DNA of 64,000 nucleotides from Rutpela maculata (lineage: Eukaryota > Arthropoda > Insecta > Coleoptera > Cerambycidae). Of this stretch, positions 11,655-22,869 are shown in pieces; the stretch's first letter is position 1, and each line of letters begins with the position of its first letter. Both the position numbers and the translations under genes were made by a program. Below the pieces are notes generated by a model, which worked only from the letters and a program-made list of their open reading frames with translations, made no database searches and had not been told where the DNA came from. The stretch covers positions 16,221,821 through 16,285,820 of the forward strand of contig OW386291.2 of NCBI GenBank assembly GCA_936432065.2, in the 5' to 3' direction.

Positions 11655-12418
11655 ATGGTATGCTACATTATGGGTGGATGTCGCTCTAATGAGCTTTACG
11701 AAATGAGAATTGAAGACGTGAAAGATCTAAGTACATCATTATTAATAACTGTACCTAAAACGAAAACCAAAGTGGTAAGAAGTTTTGTCATTACTGGACA
11801 ATTTTATGGTATTGTAAAAAAGTCCATGGATCTTCGGTCGTCGCATGTGACAATGGGCTCATTTTTTTTTAAATTACCAAAGAGGTAAATGCACCGTTCA
11901 ACTAATTGAAAAAAATAAGTTTACACTTGGAAAACAAATAGCAACTTGAATTTGTCAAATCCTGAACTTTACACCGCTCATTGCTTTCGGAGATCTTCGG
12001 CTACACTATACGTAGATAGAGGTGGCGATATTATAGGGTTGAAGCGTCACGGAGGCTGGAAGTCCTCACTCGTAGCTGAAGGATACATCGACCAATCTGT
12101 TAAAAATAAAATGATAACAGCCGAAACTATTTCAAAGCAAGTGAACAATGCTACGGCTTCTACTTCTACGGCTGCTAGAGTAGTTAATGCTGATAATGTT
12201 ACTACCGTTGAAAATAGTGCTAATCATACTATAACACAAAATATGCCCTCATCAGTTCAGTTTATTAACTGTAGTAACATTAACTTACATTTTGTTGAAA
12301 AGAAATAAATAAATTTAAGAATTAACATTTTTTAATGCGTTTATATATTATGTATCTATCACTATATTTTATATACATGTTAGTTATATATAAAGTATAG
12401 TATAAAACTCACTGTAAT

Positions 12419-12500
12419 GGCTATTATTACCTAGGATGATTACAACACCCGCTGGCTGTGCTTGCTCGAGTTGTAATTTCAATCCTCAATAATAATAGCC
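12419..12500. repeat. Hairpin downstream of the Crypton gene
   Basis: The arms ggctattatt...attacaac and its complement gttgtaat...aataatagcc close a loop of about 20 bp. It lies 110 bp after the recombinase stop and may mark the 3' end region of the Crypton. Confidence 0.55.
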
Positions 12501-12527
12501 TTCATTATAGCATCGTTGTATAATATA

Positions 12528-12528
12528 C

Positions 12529-12566
<38 letters not shown>
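12528..12566. repeat. (TTA)n microsatellite
   Basis: Twelve uninterrupted TTA units. On the minus strand this is (TAA)n directly at the 3' end of the R4/Dong-like element. Confidence 0.95.
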
Positions 12567-12567
<1 letters not shown>

Positions 12568-14660
12568 AGACTTAACAGCGGCACAGTTTCATAGCCGTAG
12601 CTGGAAATTATTTACCGATCCCCGCGCGTGATTAAGATTCGGCTCTGTTGGAGCCCATTCCAGATTTTTGGGCCTCTCAGACGCTTCAACAGCACCGAGT
12701 CTAGATTCCAACAAGGGATCACAAAGATTCCTAGTACAAGACTTTCCTTAATATATGCGCTGTTCCCAAAAGTGCGACTTTTGCACTTGCTGTGCACTCG
12801 GTTAACCAGGCAGTTGTAGACTACTGTCAAAGCATTTCTTGACAGTTCCAAGAACTCCTACAGTTACTGGCACCACTGTGGTCTTTGCATTCCACATTCT
12901 GCTAACTTCTGTTTGGTCTTTGTACTTGCTCAATTTCTCCGTTTCCTTGAGCATCACGTTGGTGTCATTTGGGACGGATAGATGGATCAGCAACCGAGAT
13001 TTCTTCTTTTCGTTATGTAGAACGATGTCTGGTATATTCATAATATTTTTCTCAGTACTGGTATATCGAAGTGCTTGCACAAACTCAGTGGGCATATCTG
13101 GCCACTCTGTTGTGTAGGTGAGTGTACTCCAATGGTACGAGCGTAACACATCTGACATGTTCTTCTGCTAGGTCGTACATCCTACACTTGCTGTCAGCAG
13201 GCTGTTTCAATATCATCCTCTGGTGGTATCTGGTGATTAGTGCTTAGTCCTGTGGTGCTGTTATTAAACTTCCCATTTCCCTCTTCAAGCCCGAGCCATT
13301 CAACCACTCCATAGATGCTTTTTTGTCTTCTACTAGTGGTCGGTCGAGATCGCAGTAGAATTGTCCATGCATCAACTTTGCGCAGAGTACTTTTATTTTC
13401 CTCTCTTCGATGCTGGTTTTAATTTTCTTCTTGGCGTCCTCGTCGTGGTTTCAGCTCCCAGATATTCTTCCTGGATTTTTCGCGTTTCCTTCTAGATGGA
13501 ATACAACTTTTTGTCCTTATCATTCTCTTTAACTAGCCATTTGAATTTGTACTTCCCCTGTCGAATAATCTTGCTCAGTTCTAAGATAGATTAAAATAAG
13601 CAGATTATAGATCTATTAATCCACGGTCGCCATCCTTCCTCTTAACGTATAAAATATGCACATCTGCTATTGGATGATGAATTAAGTTAGGATTTCCCCA
13701 GTCTTCCTATCCATTTTCGCGATGTCACTTCGAAGTCAATCGACAATTCCAAAACTGTAGGTGTTTATTGCTGCGATTTTGTTCTTGGCGTTTAGCTCGA
13801 TCTTAAGAGCTTGTCTAATACGACGGTAGTATTCCCTCGCAATTCTACTCTTCATATCGTCGTTGTCTATTTCGGCGCGATCCTCAACACCAAGGTACTT
13901 ATATGATTCCCCCAGATCCATACTTCTTAGTGCAGATTGATCATTCAACACAATGTTCTGACTCTTCACATGTTTACCTCGCTGGAGGACTACTGTAGCC
14001 ATTTATCCAAGTCATATTTCATTTTGATGTCATCACTGAAGAATTTAATGATATCCAGCTCTTGCTTTAGTTTAGCTTAATTTTTAGCAAACAAATTCAG
14101 GTCGTCCATATAGAAGAGATGGTTTACTTTATTGTTGGCACTGATTTCGAAGCCAATACTTTGTTTGTTCAGTTGGTTTGAGACTGGGGCGAGTGCCAAA
14201 CAAAACAGTAAAGGCGAGATAGAGTCTCCTCTTTTAATTTGCATGTTCCCGGTTCTTATGTAACCTTTCGAGAGGTAAAGCCACATTTCCGTTTTCCATT
14301 TCATCATTGTGATTTTCACGAAGTCCGTTATTGTTGGACACACAGTAAGTTCAAGGATTCAACAGTCCAAGTGTGGGGATGCTATCAGACGCCTTTTTGC
14401 AGTCCGCCCATGACAATTTTCTGTGCCGTTTCTTTGCAATCGATGTGATGGTCTTACTCATTAGCAGCTGATCCTTACAGCCTCTGGAAACTATTCTACC
14501 TTTCTGTTTTTCTGGGAGTATCTGGCCCTTTACCAGGTGGATGTATATTTTATTTGCCAGTGCGCCTGTGATTATTTTGTATACCGTTGGTAGACAGGTT
14601 ATTGGCACGCCACACCACCATGAAAGAGTAGTTTTTAACTGACTTACATACGTCATTTTC
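12567..14660 (-). pseudogene. R4/Dong-like non-LTR retrotransposon, 5'-truncated
   Basis: Minus-strand fragments appear in the order expected for one pol. First is PITCLPTVYKIITGALANKI and RGCKDQLLMSK with KKASDSIP (14656-14351). Next is RGDSISPLLFCLALAPVSNQ with LFYMDDLNLFAKN (14343-14077), the catalytic MDD present. Then comes ESYKYLGVE with EYYRRIRQALKIELNAKNK (14002-13736). The C-terminal part reads MPDIVLHNEKKK-type text, LIHLSVPND, KLSKYKDQTEVSRMWNAKT and VPVTVGVLGTVKK (13158-12802). The PD...hD order resembles the restriction-like endonuclease of site-specific non-LTR elements. Several frameshifts and stops separate the pieces. The 3' end abuts (TAA)n, as known for Dong, which targets TAA repeats. 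Confidence 0.8.
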
Positions 14661-15052
14661 TATCAGAAAAATTCAATTTGAACGTTAAAATCATTCTCTA
14701 TCCAATTGCAATGGAGTGCCAATTCTTAAATGATCGCGAGTATAGGCATACCAAATTTTAACGAGCGATCCAGCTAGTTGTGAATTTTTACTTTCGTTAT
14801 ACCAAGTTTTGTTGGAATACTGATCCTTCACAATCTTCTATATGAGTATGATGTTAATAGTGGATTACGTAAATAAAGAAAAAAATTCAACCGGATGTAG
14901 CCTTTTTTTGCAATTTCGACCATAGGAGTTTAAAAAGCCATAGGCGCAGTGTTCATATACTGTTATATGATAGATTTAATCATATATTTTATCCCGATAT
15001 ATGATCAGCCATTTTTCCACATGGTCACCTCTTTACCTACCTGACCATGGTA
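14661..15052. other. Spacer between R4-like and FB2 elements
   Basis: No gene was recognised. A short palindrome, ttacctacctgaccatggtaggtaa, lies at 15030-15055, close to the start of the FB2 left arm. Confidence 0.5.
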
Positions 15053-15331
15053 GGTAAAAAAGTTAATTTTCTGATGTTTCACATAAATAATCTCATGTAT
15101 TTTTGACTGCTGAATATGATCCCGATGTTAGTTTTATAAAATTAGGTTAGGATTTTCAACCACGAAAAAAACAACTCAGAATAGGTTTTAAAATATAAAT
15201 TAGAAATTTTTAATAAGTAGACCATGTGTTCGATGTATTTTTGACCGCTGAACACGATCCCGATGTCAGTTTTGCTCAATCAGATCAGGATTTTTTTTAA
15301 CCACGAAAAACAAGTTAAAACAGGCCAGAAT
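15053..15331 (+). repeat. Left arm of foldback element FB2
   Basis: Two tandem units begin tgtatttttgac at 15096 and 15234 (138-bp period). They contain ctgaacacgatcccgatgtc and an aaccacgaaaaa segment. The reverse complement occurs at 18201-18445, with about 150-bp spacing. The arm is cut at 15332 by the copia LTR: matching text continues in the right arm but not here. I infer the copia element inserted into this arm. Confidence 0.8.
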
Positions 15332-15407
15332 TGTTAAGTTATAGCATGTATATATTATTTATCTTTATAACTAGGTACTATATATATATACATGCTATAA
15401 CTTAACA
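15332..15407 (-). repeat. Short copia 3' LTR-like segment with 23-bp inverted ends
   Basis: The 76-bp segment reads TG...CA on the minus strand, and its two ends are 23-bp inverted repeats (tgttaagttatagcatgtat and its complement). On the minus strand it follows a purine run, gaggaggag, that fits a polypurine tract, directly downstream of the pol stop. An LTR this short is unusual; an internal deletion that brought the ends together is possible. Confidence 0.55.
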
Positions 15408-15464
15408 CTCCTCCTCGATTGCAATAATGTCGTAACAAAAATTATTAAATCGCGATAATATAAA

Positions 15465-17775
15465 TTAATAAATATCTATTAAATTTCGTAACTTTACAAA
15501 TTTATCGAATGGCAGACTTTTCGTAAGTAAATCCGCAATGTTGTTGTTTGAATCTATATACTTAACAGTTAATATATTTTTCATAACCAAATCTTTAATA
15601 AAATGACATCTTATGTCAATATGTTTTGTTCGACGACTGTTTTCAAAACTATGAGCCATTTGAATAGCACCTTGGTTGTCAACAAGTAATGTAGCGGTAG
15701 CATTTTCACCAAGATCAGATGCTATTCCTTGTAAATTTGAAATATCAGTTGCCGATTCGGATGCTGCTATGTACTCAGCCTCTGCTGTAGAAAGAGATAC
15801 GCAGCTTTGCTTCCTTGCGAACCATGAAATCGGGTTGTTATTATAGAAAATAATGGAACCACTCATGCTTTTTCTATTCATTTTATCTCCTCCCCAATCA
15901 GCATCTGCATATGCTTCAATTGTTGATGAAATATTGACTTTGTAATTCAATCCCATATTTTTAGTTTCTTTCAAATATCTGACCACACGTTTTCCTTGAA
16001 TCCAGCTCATTTGTTGGCTTGTCAAGAAATTGACTTAAATATGAAACTGCAAAAGTTATGTCTGGTCTTGTTATAGTTGATACAAACATTAAACTACCGA
16101 TTAGTTCTCGGTATGGTACTTGTACTAGTCCTTCAGTTAAATCAACTTGAAATCCTTTTTTCATGGGTGTTTTAGCACTTTTACATTCTTTTAAAACAAA
16201 TTTTTCTATTATCTTCTCTATATATTTAGTCTGAGTAATTTTGCAATTTTCATTGTCTTGATGTATTTCCATGCCCAAAAATATTTTAATCTCACTAAGA
16301 TCTTTTGCTTTAAATTCTTCTTTTAATAGCCTGATTACTTTATTTATTTCTTCTTCTTGTCCTGTTACCAGAATGTCATCAACATCAATAAGTAGCCATG
16401 CATTATTACAAGTATAAAGACAAAAATCATGATTTGACCTTCTGAATGTATTCTTCATTGCAAATTCATCAAATCGTTGGCAGCATTTTGGAGATTCTCT
16501 CAAACCATACAATCCTCTGTTGAGTCTTAAAATTTTGCTTTCGTCTTTCGCACCCTGTGGTTTGTTTATATATACTTCAGAGTTTAATTTCCCATTTAAA
16601 AATGCTGTGAGTATATCCAATTGCCTTATTTTATATTTTTTAGATACTGCATGTGCAATGAACATTCGTACAGTACTCATTCTTGCCACTGGATCATAAT
16701 TATTGTTAAAATTATTCTCCTCCTGAATCTGAAATCCTTTGGCAACTAATCTTGCTTTCTTAATTCCGTCTTCTTTAACTCGGAAAACCCATTTTGTATC
16801 TATAGCTTTTTTCTCTTGCGGTAATGTACCTGACTTCCAAGTTTCCATTACTTTATGAGCATCTACTTCCTTTTTAATTGCCTGTTGCCAACCTTCATCA
16901 ATTTTAATAGCTTTTTCATAAGTCTCTGGACAATCTTCACATCCAATAAGACAATAAGCCGAATATAGCTCATAATCATTTAATCTTGTTGGTATCTTAG
17001 ATTCTCTTCCAGATCTAGTTATCTGAGTATTCCGTGAAATACTACTTGTTGGCATATCTTCTTGTTCGTTTCTATTTTCTTCTTCATCTTCTCTATTTTC
17101 TTCTCTTGTATCTGGTACTTCTTCATTTTTATCTTCATCTTCGTCTTCCCCTTTGAATTTTTTGAAATATTCAGGATTGCTTTTTCTTGTAACATTCGTA
17201 TGTAACATTCGTTTGTATTCATTAAAGGTCACATCTCTTGATGGCATTATTTTATTTTCAATCGGATCCAGAGTCGATATCCTCCACCACAGTAACCAAT
17301 CATTCTCATTAATTTTGCCCTTGGACTTAATTTATCTTTCTTAGGTAATTGCATTATCCATGCTTGACTACCAAAAATTTTCAATTTGCTTAAATCATTC
17401 TTTCCGTACCAATAGTCAGCTGGTGCTTTTCCTTTAGGTAAAACTTGGGATGGGGACCTGTTTAATTCGTACGCTGAACACATAATAGCTTCACCCCATA
17501 AATGTTTCGGTAATTCAGTATCTACAAATTTCGCACGTACTTTGTTTATTAACGTTCGGTTCATTCTTTCACTTATCCCATTTTGTTGAGGACTATATGC
17601 CATTGTATACTGTAATTGAATACCTTTCGACTTACAATATTTTCTGAATCTATTCGACACAAATTCACCTCCATTATCACATCGTATTTTCTTTGTTTTT
17701 AGACCATGTTGTGTTTTAATTTGTTTGATAAAATCAATAACATTATTTTCTGCTTCAATCTTATTTATCCTGATT
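15465..17775 (-). pseudogene. Ty1/copia polyprotein (integrase C-part, RT, RNase H)
   Basis: On the minus strand the order is integrase, RT, RNase H, as in Ty1/copia. Integrase shows IRCDNGGEF, YSPQQNGISERMNRTL and a KLKIFGSQAW segment. RT shows TKWVFRVK, ARLVAKGF, DPVARMSTVR, LDILTAFLNG, RGLYGLRESPKC and FLGMEIHQ. RNase H shows YADADWGGD, STAEAEYIAAS and RRTKHIDIRCHFI. The catalytic box normally YVDD reads DVDD here (LLIDVDDILV). Frameshifts lie at about 17247 and 15961-16025. Gag, protease and the integrase zinc finger are missing beyond 17775. It is therefore inactive and 5'-truncated. Confidence 0.93.
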
Positions 17776-17789
17776 TATTCTTTTCTATA

Positions 17790-18190
17790 GTACCGTACTA
17801 TTTCGTCTTCAAATAATCTGTGTAATGGTTTTCTTTTTCGTTCTATCCCTTTCGTTTTCACATCCTTCTCAATATCCAACAGTACTCTGACATCATATTA
17901 ACATCCCATCGATCTTAATATCTACGCTCCATTTCCTTTAGTCTTGGTGAAAATGTTCACCATGCTCTTCACTATAATCACCTAAATTTTCTGGAAACTG
18001 GTAATAATGAGAGTTAGAATGAGAGAGATTGAGAATGAGAATGCAGGAAATGTAGTTTCAAATTCATTAGACAACCTAATTTTGCCAAGATCCCTTTTCC
18101 GTGATGAATTTCTTATCTCTTAACATTTTCCTTATTTGTGGACTATTAAAAATGCCTTCCTTCAATCTATGGAAATTGTATTCCCAAATA
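17790..18190 (-). pseudogene. Decayed fragment of an uncharacterised RFHQDI-type protein
   Basis: On the minus strand, KEGIFNSPQIRKMLRDKKF is followed after frameshifts by FPENLGDYSEEHGEHFHQD and then a degenerate W-S/D-x-K and DYCWxxxRD-like end. I recall this pattern (GxFxGPQIRxLxxD, then PENLGxxSEEHGERFHQDI, then RYQGRW, then DYCW) from uncharacterised proteins repeated across invertebrate genomes. Their function is unknown to me. The fragment lies between the FB2 arms, so it may be cargo of that element or an older resident. Stops in all frames make it non-functional. Confidence 0.6.
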
Positions 18191-18445
18191 CTCAAAAATC
18201 GACATCGGGATCGTGTTCAGCAGTCGAAAATACGTCGAATATATGGTCTACTTATTTGAAATCTTTAATTTATATTTTAAACCCTATTCTGGCCCATTTT
18301 AACCTATTTGTCGTGGTTAACAAAAAATCTTGACCCAAGTTTGTAAAACCGACATCATCATGTTCAGCGGTCAGAAATAAATAGAAATATATATGTGGAA
18401 CCTCAGAAACTCGACTTTTTTTGTGTGTGCCTGTGTAATCATTAT
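18190..18445 (-). repeat. Right arm of foldback element FB2
   Basis: Units starting gacatc at 18201 and 18351 are the reverse complement of the 15053-15331 arm. The terminal part (tttttttgtgtgtgcctgtgtaat) resembles the end of FB1 at 2045-2075. No transposase was found between the arms. Confidence 0.8.
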
Positions 18446-19411
18446 TAAAAAAAAAAATGTTATATATTTGAATATCAGATGTGTCTGTTGTTTCTTTGGA
18501 AATAGAATAGTTGAATAGCCTAAAACATGTCATAGAGTTAAAAAAAAACGTTTAGCGTAATTTTTATTGAGTTATAAATATTTCAACCATTTTAACTCTT
18601 GTGTACGATTAAGAAATTAACTCATTTTAAAATAGAATATATAAGCCACATGAAGTAAGAAGTAACAACAGAACAGAAATAAAATTGGCTGCTACTGCTA
18701 AAACAGGAATATATTATTTAAACACGTAGTCCTTTGGTAGTGTGGAATTTATTACACAGCAGAATCTACGAGATCGCCATTACTCACTCGGGATACTCTG
18801 TTTGTTTTTTACATTGTAGAGCAATCATTAGAGCCAAAATGCAACAATACAAGATACGAAAGCTTTGCCGTAAACTAAAAGCAAAACGTGCTCTGAGAAG
18901 CTCACCACAAATTTATATTCTTTCAAAGTTCAACGGCTTAACATGCAACCTTTCGAATGCGATCACCCATTAGTCGACTAATTCTCAGGGTAGAGAAAAT
19001 TTAATTTGGTAAAATTATTCATCCCATCATTTCCCATAAAGTAATAAAATAGCCTTAGTTTAAAATTTCCACCGCAGGAAATTTTGTTGTAATATAGTCA
19101 CGTAGCTTATTATTAAAGAACACTTCCAGAATACTTTAATACGTTCGATTCAGTAGGCTGCTTATAGAAATAAAGTAGATTCTTTGATTTTCGAATGACT
19201 AAATATTAGACAATTATTTCTGCATGAAATATTATATAGTCTCAAAATCTCACTTTTCAACGATAGATGTACAATTTTTGGAATTTATGTCGAAGAAAAC
19301 TTATAGTAAAAGAGCCAGTGACCAAATTAATATCTCGAGTAATCGTTATATGAAACTTGGATTTTCTTTTAGTCCCCTTAAAAGGGATACCGTGCATGCA
19401 ACTTGGATGAT
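18446..19411. other. AT-rich stretch, no recognised gene
   Basis: Short frames at 18734-18973 and 19224-19460 carry no motif I can identify, and the latter overlaps the E1 left end. I see no repeats. Confidence 0.5.
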
Positions 19412-19644
19412 AATTAGTATATGGGTAAGCCAAGATATTGGTATAATTTGGAGGAACTAATTTTCCTTCATACCGCAGCTATATGAGTGTACGAAGATAG
19501 CAAAAAACTATGATTGTCATCTGAAAGTGGTAGCTATTAAAAATGGTGGTCAGTTCAAGATGGCTGGTGTAGACGTTTAAAAAACGACCGTATCTATTGT
19601 TTGATTTCAGTGTTCTTTTTTTATATGACAACTTAAATTGTGAA

Positions 19645-20180
19645 CTTTTTGTAAGTTCCCATTAATTTTTTCGATATAAGCAACCGTTAATTAGTTAATG
19701 TCCTACAAGTCTGTTATTTTACAATAACCACCCCATTTTGAGATACATTAAATGAAAAATAACGCCCTATATATAACTCCCTAGGGCATTATAAAACTAT
19801 AACAACCCAAAACAAGTAAATTATGATAGCGTTATTGACAAACAAAATGCGTTGCTATGCAACGGCGGCGTTTACAAACAAATTTGATTTTTACTCTCTT
19901 TTAAATCAAATCGTTCTGAACATAATAGATGTCAAATTAATAAATCGTAAACGTCAAAAAAAAAAAAATTCGAATTAAATAACAGACTTGTAGGACATTA
20001 AACGTTGAAGGCACCACGGGTGGGTGTTGTAGGATAATGACGCCCTCGGTCGACGTACATTCCCTCGGGCCAGAAGCCCTCGAGAAGTACACTGACGACC
20101 TCGGTGCGTTATTATCCTTATAACACCCTTGATACCTTAATAACTAAAATCGCGAATTAGTGAAAAATATATTAGTTTTT
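19645..20180. mobile_element. Nested MITE-like insertions in the E1 left TIR
   Basis: The break in TIR homology holds two palindromic elements. The first (19696-20000) has 25-bp inverted ends, taatgtcctacaagtctgtt and its complement. The second (20007-20146) is nearly a full palindrome: one half reads ggcaccacgggtgggtgttg...ctcgggc, and the other is its degenerate complement ending cccttgataccttaa. Neither codes for protein. Confidence 0.7.
19851..19863. promoter_or_regulatory. X-box-like palindrome inside the nested MITE
   Basis: The sequence gttgctatgcaac is a near-perfect match to the RFX X-box pattern GTTNCYATNGNAAC-like palindrome. Chance is likely in repeat DNA; no gene sits nearby. 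Confidence 0.25.
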
Positions 20181-20429
20181 ATAGATCATTTGCTTGTTTA
20201 TCATACATTTTCTTAAAACGTAGACGTTTTAGAAAAAAATGTTTCCAACAAATACTGTAGCACAAACGGTTATCTTCAATTTCTTATCACACTTGTGTGT
20301 TTGGACAATGTGCACTGGAACAATGCTGTGTGATAGGAATAGCAGTATGGGCCAATTTCATAATCGAATTTAAAGTGAGTTTAGATAAAATTACATTTGA
20401 CTGTGATAGTAAGTGTAGCAAATGTAGCT

Positions 20430-22160
20430 TTAATACATCTTAGATTCCTCGGGGTCATGCATATTTTCACATTTAGTCAGCTTACACGCGCTGGTACATT
20501 TCAACTCATTCATTATACAAGTGCACGATGGTAGTTGGCATGACCTAGCACAAGAACAACTCAAAAGTTTCAAAACTGCTTCAGGTGCGGGTGCTCCCGT
20601 CATCCAGTTGATGCTGAGTGTTCCATCATTATCTATCATCCATCCATGATCTTCTGCTTCTGGAACTTGAGGATAATTTTCCAGATATCGCTTCCAAATT
20701 GCTACATGATAGTTTGCGTGCATAGAATGTTGGCAAAGACAGTCTTCACATGGAGGAAGTTGTGTTGATTCAACATCATCTTGTCTACTTCGGAAAATTT
20801 GGTATCTTAGGTCATTTATGCTCTCTGTTTTGATATTTCTTGAATACAACTGACATGTAAACGTTTGAATCAAATAGTGGTCATTGTTAGATAATGCAAA
20901 CTGGTTTCCCAGCAGTGAAAACTATGAAATAAATTCTTCACGTTTTTTGTAAAAGTTTCAGAGCTTTCAATTCCCCTTGTCCCGAAAACGCGCTGACTGT
21001 ATCGCAACCTGTCCATGCATATAAACCAGGTAATGCTGATATGATTTCACTGCCAACTGCACATGCAAGATTCTTAATGTCAATTAACCTGACTCGACCG
21101 CTTGTTCCACGTTTGATGTACGAGTTACTCTCCCGATTAATTTCAGATGAGATGATTTTCAGATGAGCTAAAATCAAAACATCTGCGTCGTCAGATACGC
21201 AAATAACATTGGAGTATTTTACTGCAGCATTCTTTATATTAAGCATCATCCTGGTATCTGCTTTTTCTTGGGATGAAAAAAGATTTTCTTCTTCGTGGAC
21301 GCCATTAGCAGTTATCTTGATACATTTACAACCATAAGCAGCAAATAAATCCTTATCACCAATCTTTGTCTTCCTGTTTTCTTCTTGCCAACTTTCAGCA
21401 ATGAATTTTGTTAGTTAATTTTCACAGTCACCACTTTGAAGAAGACGTCTCCATTTGATTATCTTGTGACCACTTTTTATATTCTTGAATGATATTCCTT
21501 CCTCAGAACCTCTGCTGTGACGTTCAGCAAATTTGATTGATTTGTCGTTGTAAGTATCAAACACTATGTCAGTTCTTTTGCTATAATAGCCATCGTTTAA
21601 GATGTAATTGAGAACTGTATCAGACAATTCATCAAATGTTTTATTTTCTCCATGCAATTTTTGAATTAATGCGATCCCATCAATTACAGTAGCAGATGAA
21701 GAAATATTTCCATATTCAGGTGAAATCAGGCTTTCCAGGTGTTTCCTCAATACAGTCTTGTTGGTTTTTTTATTGTTCCATCAGAGTTGGCCAGACTCCA
21801 AGGTGAAGGTCCTAGGGGATTTAACATATTAACTGTCGCTTTTCTGCTATCAGAATCATACTGGCAAAGAGCTTGCGGTCAGCCTTGAGGATTGTGTCTT
21901 TATTCTTTTCACTTCCATAATTGATGTAAAAGTTTTCAAGTTATTTTTTTTAATGTATCGAAAAATGCCTCTCCCTTTTCCAGACGATCTCTTTTGAATG
22001 CGTCATATGCATCTTCACCTTTCTGTCTCGCGGTTAGCAAAGACATCAGGTGGTGCTACTACGCTTCCAGTTGATAACTTGGTAATGTTTGAAGGATCGT
22101 TGTCATACGGCCGTCCATTCATTATCTAATAATTGAACTACAGAAGATATACATTCCTCA
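20430..22160 (-). pseudogene. E1 XPG/PIN-like nuclease protein with cysteine-rich tail
   Basis: Pieces in order on the minus strand: a decayed start (22160-21760) with KDTILKADRKLFASMILIAE; then VIDGIALIQKLHG, DIVFDTYNDKSIKFAERHSR and SGHKIIKWRRLL (21750-21415); then VICVSDDADVLILAHL, RLIDIKNLACAVGSEI and ALPGLYAWTGCDTVSAF (21249-20938); then LPPCEDCLCQHSMHANYHVA, GWMIDNDG and the tail CSCARSCQLPSCTCIMNELK (20873-20430). The acids in VFD, DDADVL and GCD fit a FEN1/XPG-type PIN fold, and all are retained here. Frameshifts separate the pieces, so it is a pseudogene. Homologous fragments are at 38755, 51594 and 62330. Confidence 0.85.
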
Positions 22161-22869
22161 TCTATTTTTATGCGAGGTGTTTGTTATCGACTCTTTGTGC
22201 AGATATTTTCAACAAGTTTAATACACCAAATTAAGGCTACATTTGACTGTGACTTACTATCACAGTCAAATGTAATTTTATCTAAAGCTCACTTTAAATT
22301 CGATTATGAAATTGGCCCATACCGTTATTCTTATTACACAGCATTGTTCCAGTTTACATTGTCCAAAGACACAAGTGTAATACACCAAATTAAATCTAAT
22401 CGCTTGTGCTACAATATTTGTTGGAAAATTTTTTTTCTAAAACTTCTACGTTGTAAGAAAATTTATGATAAACAAGCAAATTACAACTTACAAATTTCAT
22501 TAAAAAAAAGAACACTGAAATCGGATAATGCCTTACAGAGATACTGTCGTTTTTTTAAACGTCTACATTCGCCATCTTGGATTGGCTGCTATTTTTGTTA
22601 GCTACCACTTTCAGATGGCAATCATAGTTTTTTGCTGTCTCTGTATACCCATATAACTGTGGCTTAAAGGGAAATTAGTACCTCCAAATTATACCGAATA
22701 CTTTAATTTGACTAGTTGGCCCATATACTAAATAGGCGATTATTGCACGCAGCGAAATTGAAAATAATGAAAATTTCTCTTTGAATAGTTAAAGTAAACA
22801 TATTCTAAAATATAGTAAACTGCTGGTAGGATAGCAGTAAAAAGTACTAGAAGGCTCTAATGGGTCCGC

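Larger units (their letters stand above)
9344..12308 (+). pseudogene. Crypton-type tyrosine recombinase, interrupted
   Basis: The ATG at 9344 starts MESDPEDT..., and the N-terminal part contains YQSFMDCRIQKKT and SLWSFYSTLKAVLKI, typical of the SAM-like core-binding region. A frameshift near 9657 leads into LTSEEINTFIKEAPDRVYLL. Homology then breaks near 9752 and resumes near 11655 with CYIMGGCRSNELYEM, where the R-x-x-E context matches catalytic box I. Further on, TAHCFRRSSATLYVD (H-x-x-R) and LKRHGGWKSSLVAEGYI (H/W box and tyrosine nucleophile) are all present. The tail is Ser/Thr-rich and ends HFVEKK. At least two more frameshifts occur (11880-11950). The family (Crypton) moves by tyrosine-recombinase integration of a circular intermediate; this copy is dead. 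Confidence 0.85.
19415..22730 (-). mobile_element. E1, Academ-like TIR transposon with 3-bp duplication
   Basis: The ends are TAGTATATGGG...CCCATATACTA, flanked by AAT at 19412-19414 and 22731-22733. The terminal inverted repeats are long, about 480 bp. The right one (22250-22730) is continuous. The left one (19415-20415) is split by an insert of roughly 535 bp (about 19645-20180). Shared segments include ggtataatttggagg, aaaactatgattgccatctg-type text and tgggccaatttcataatcga. The left TIR reaches to within about 15 bp of the stop codon of the encoded gene. Long TIRs, a 3-bp duplication and the XPG-like gene fit Academ; the superfamily call is inference. Confidence 0.82.

Noticed and set aside
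19851..19863. Functional RFX X-box promoter
   Set aside because: It lies in a nested MITE with no gene beside it; a palindrome by chance is likelier.
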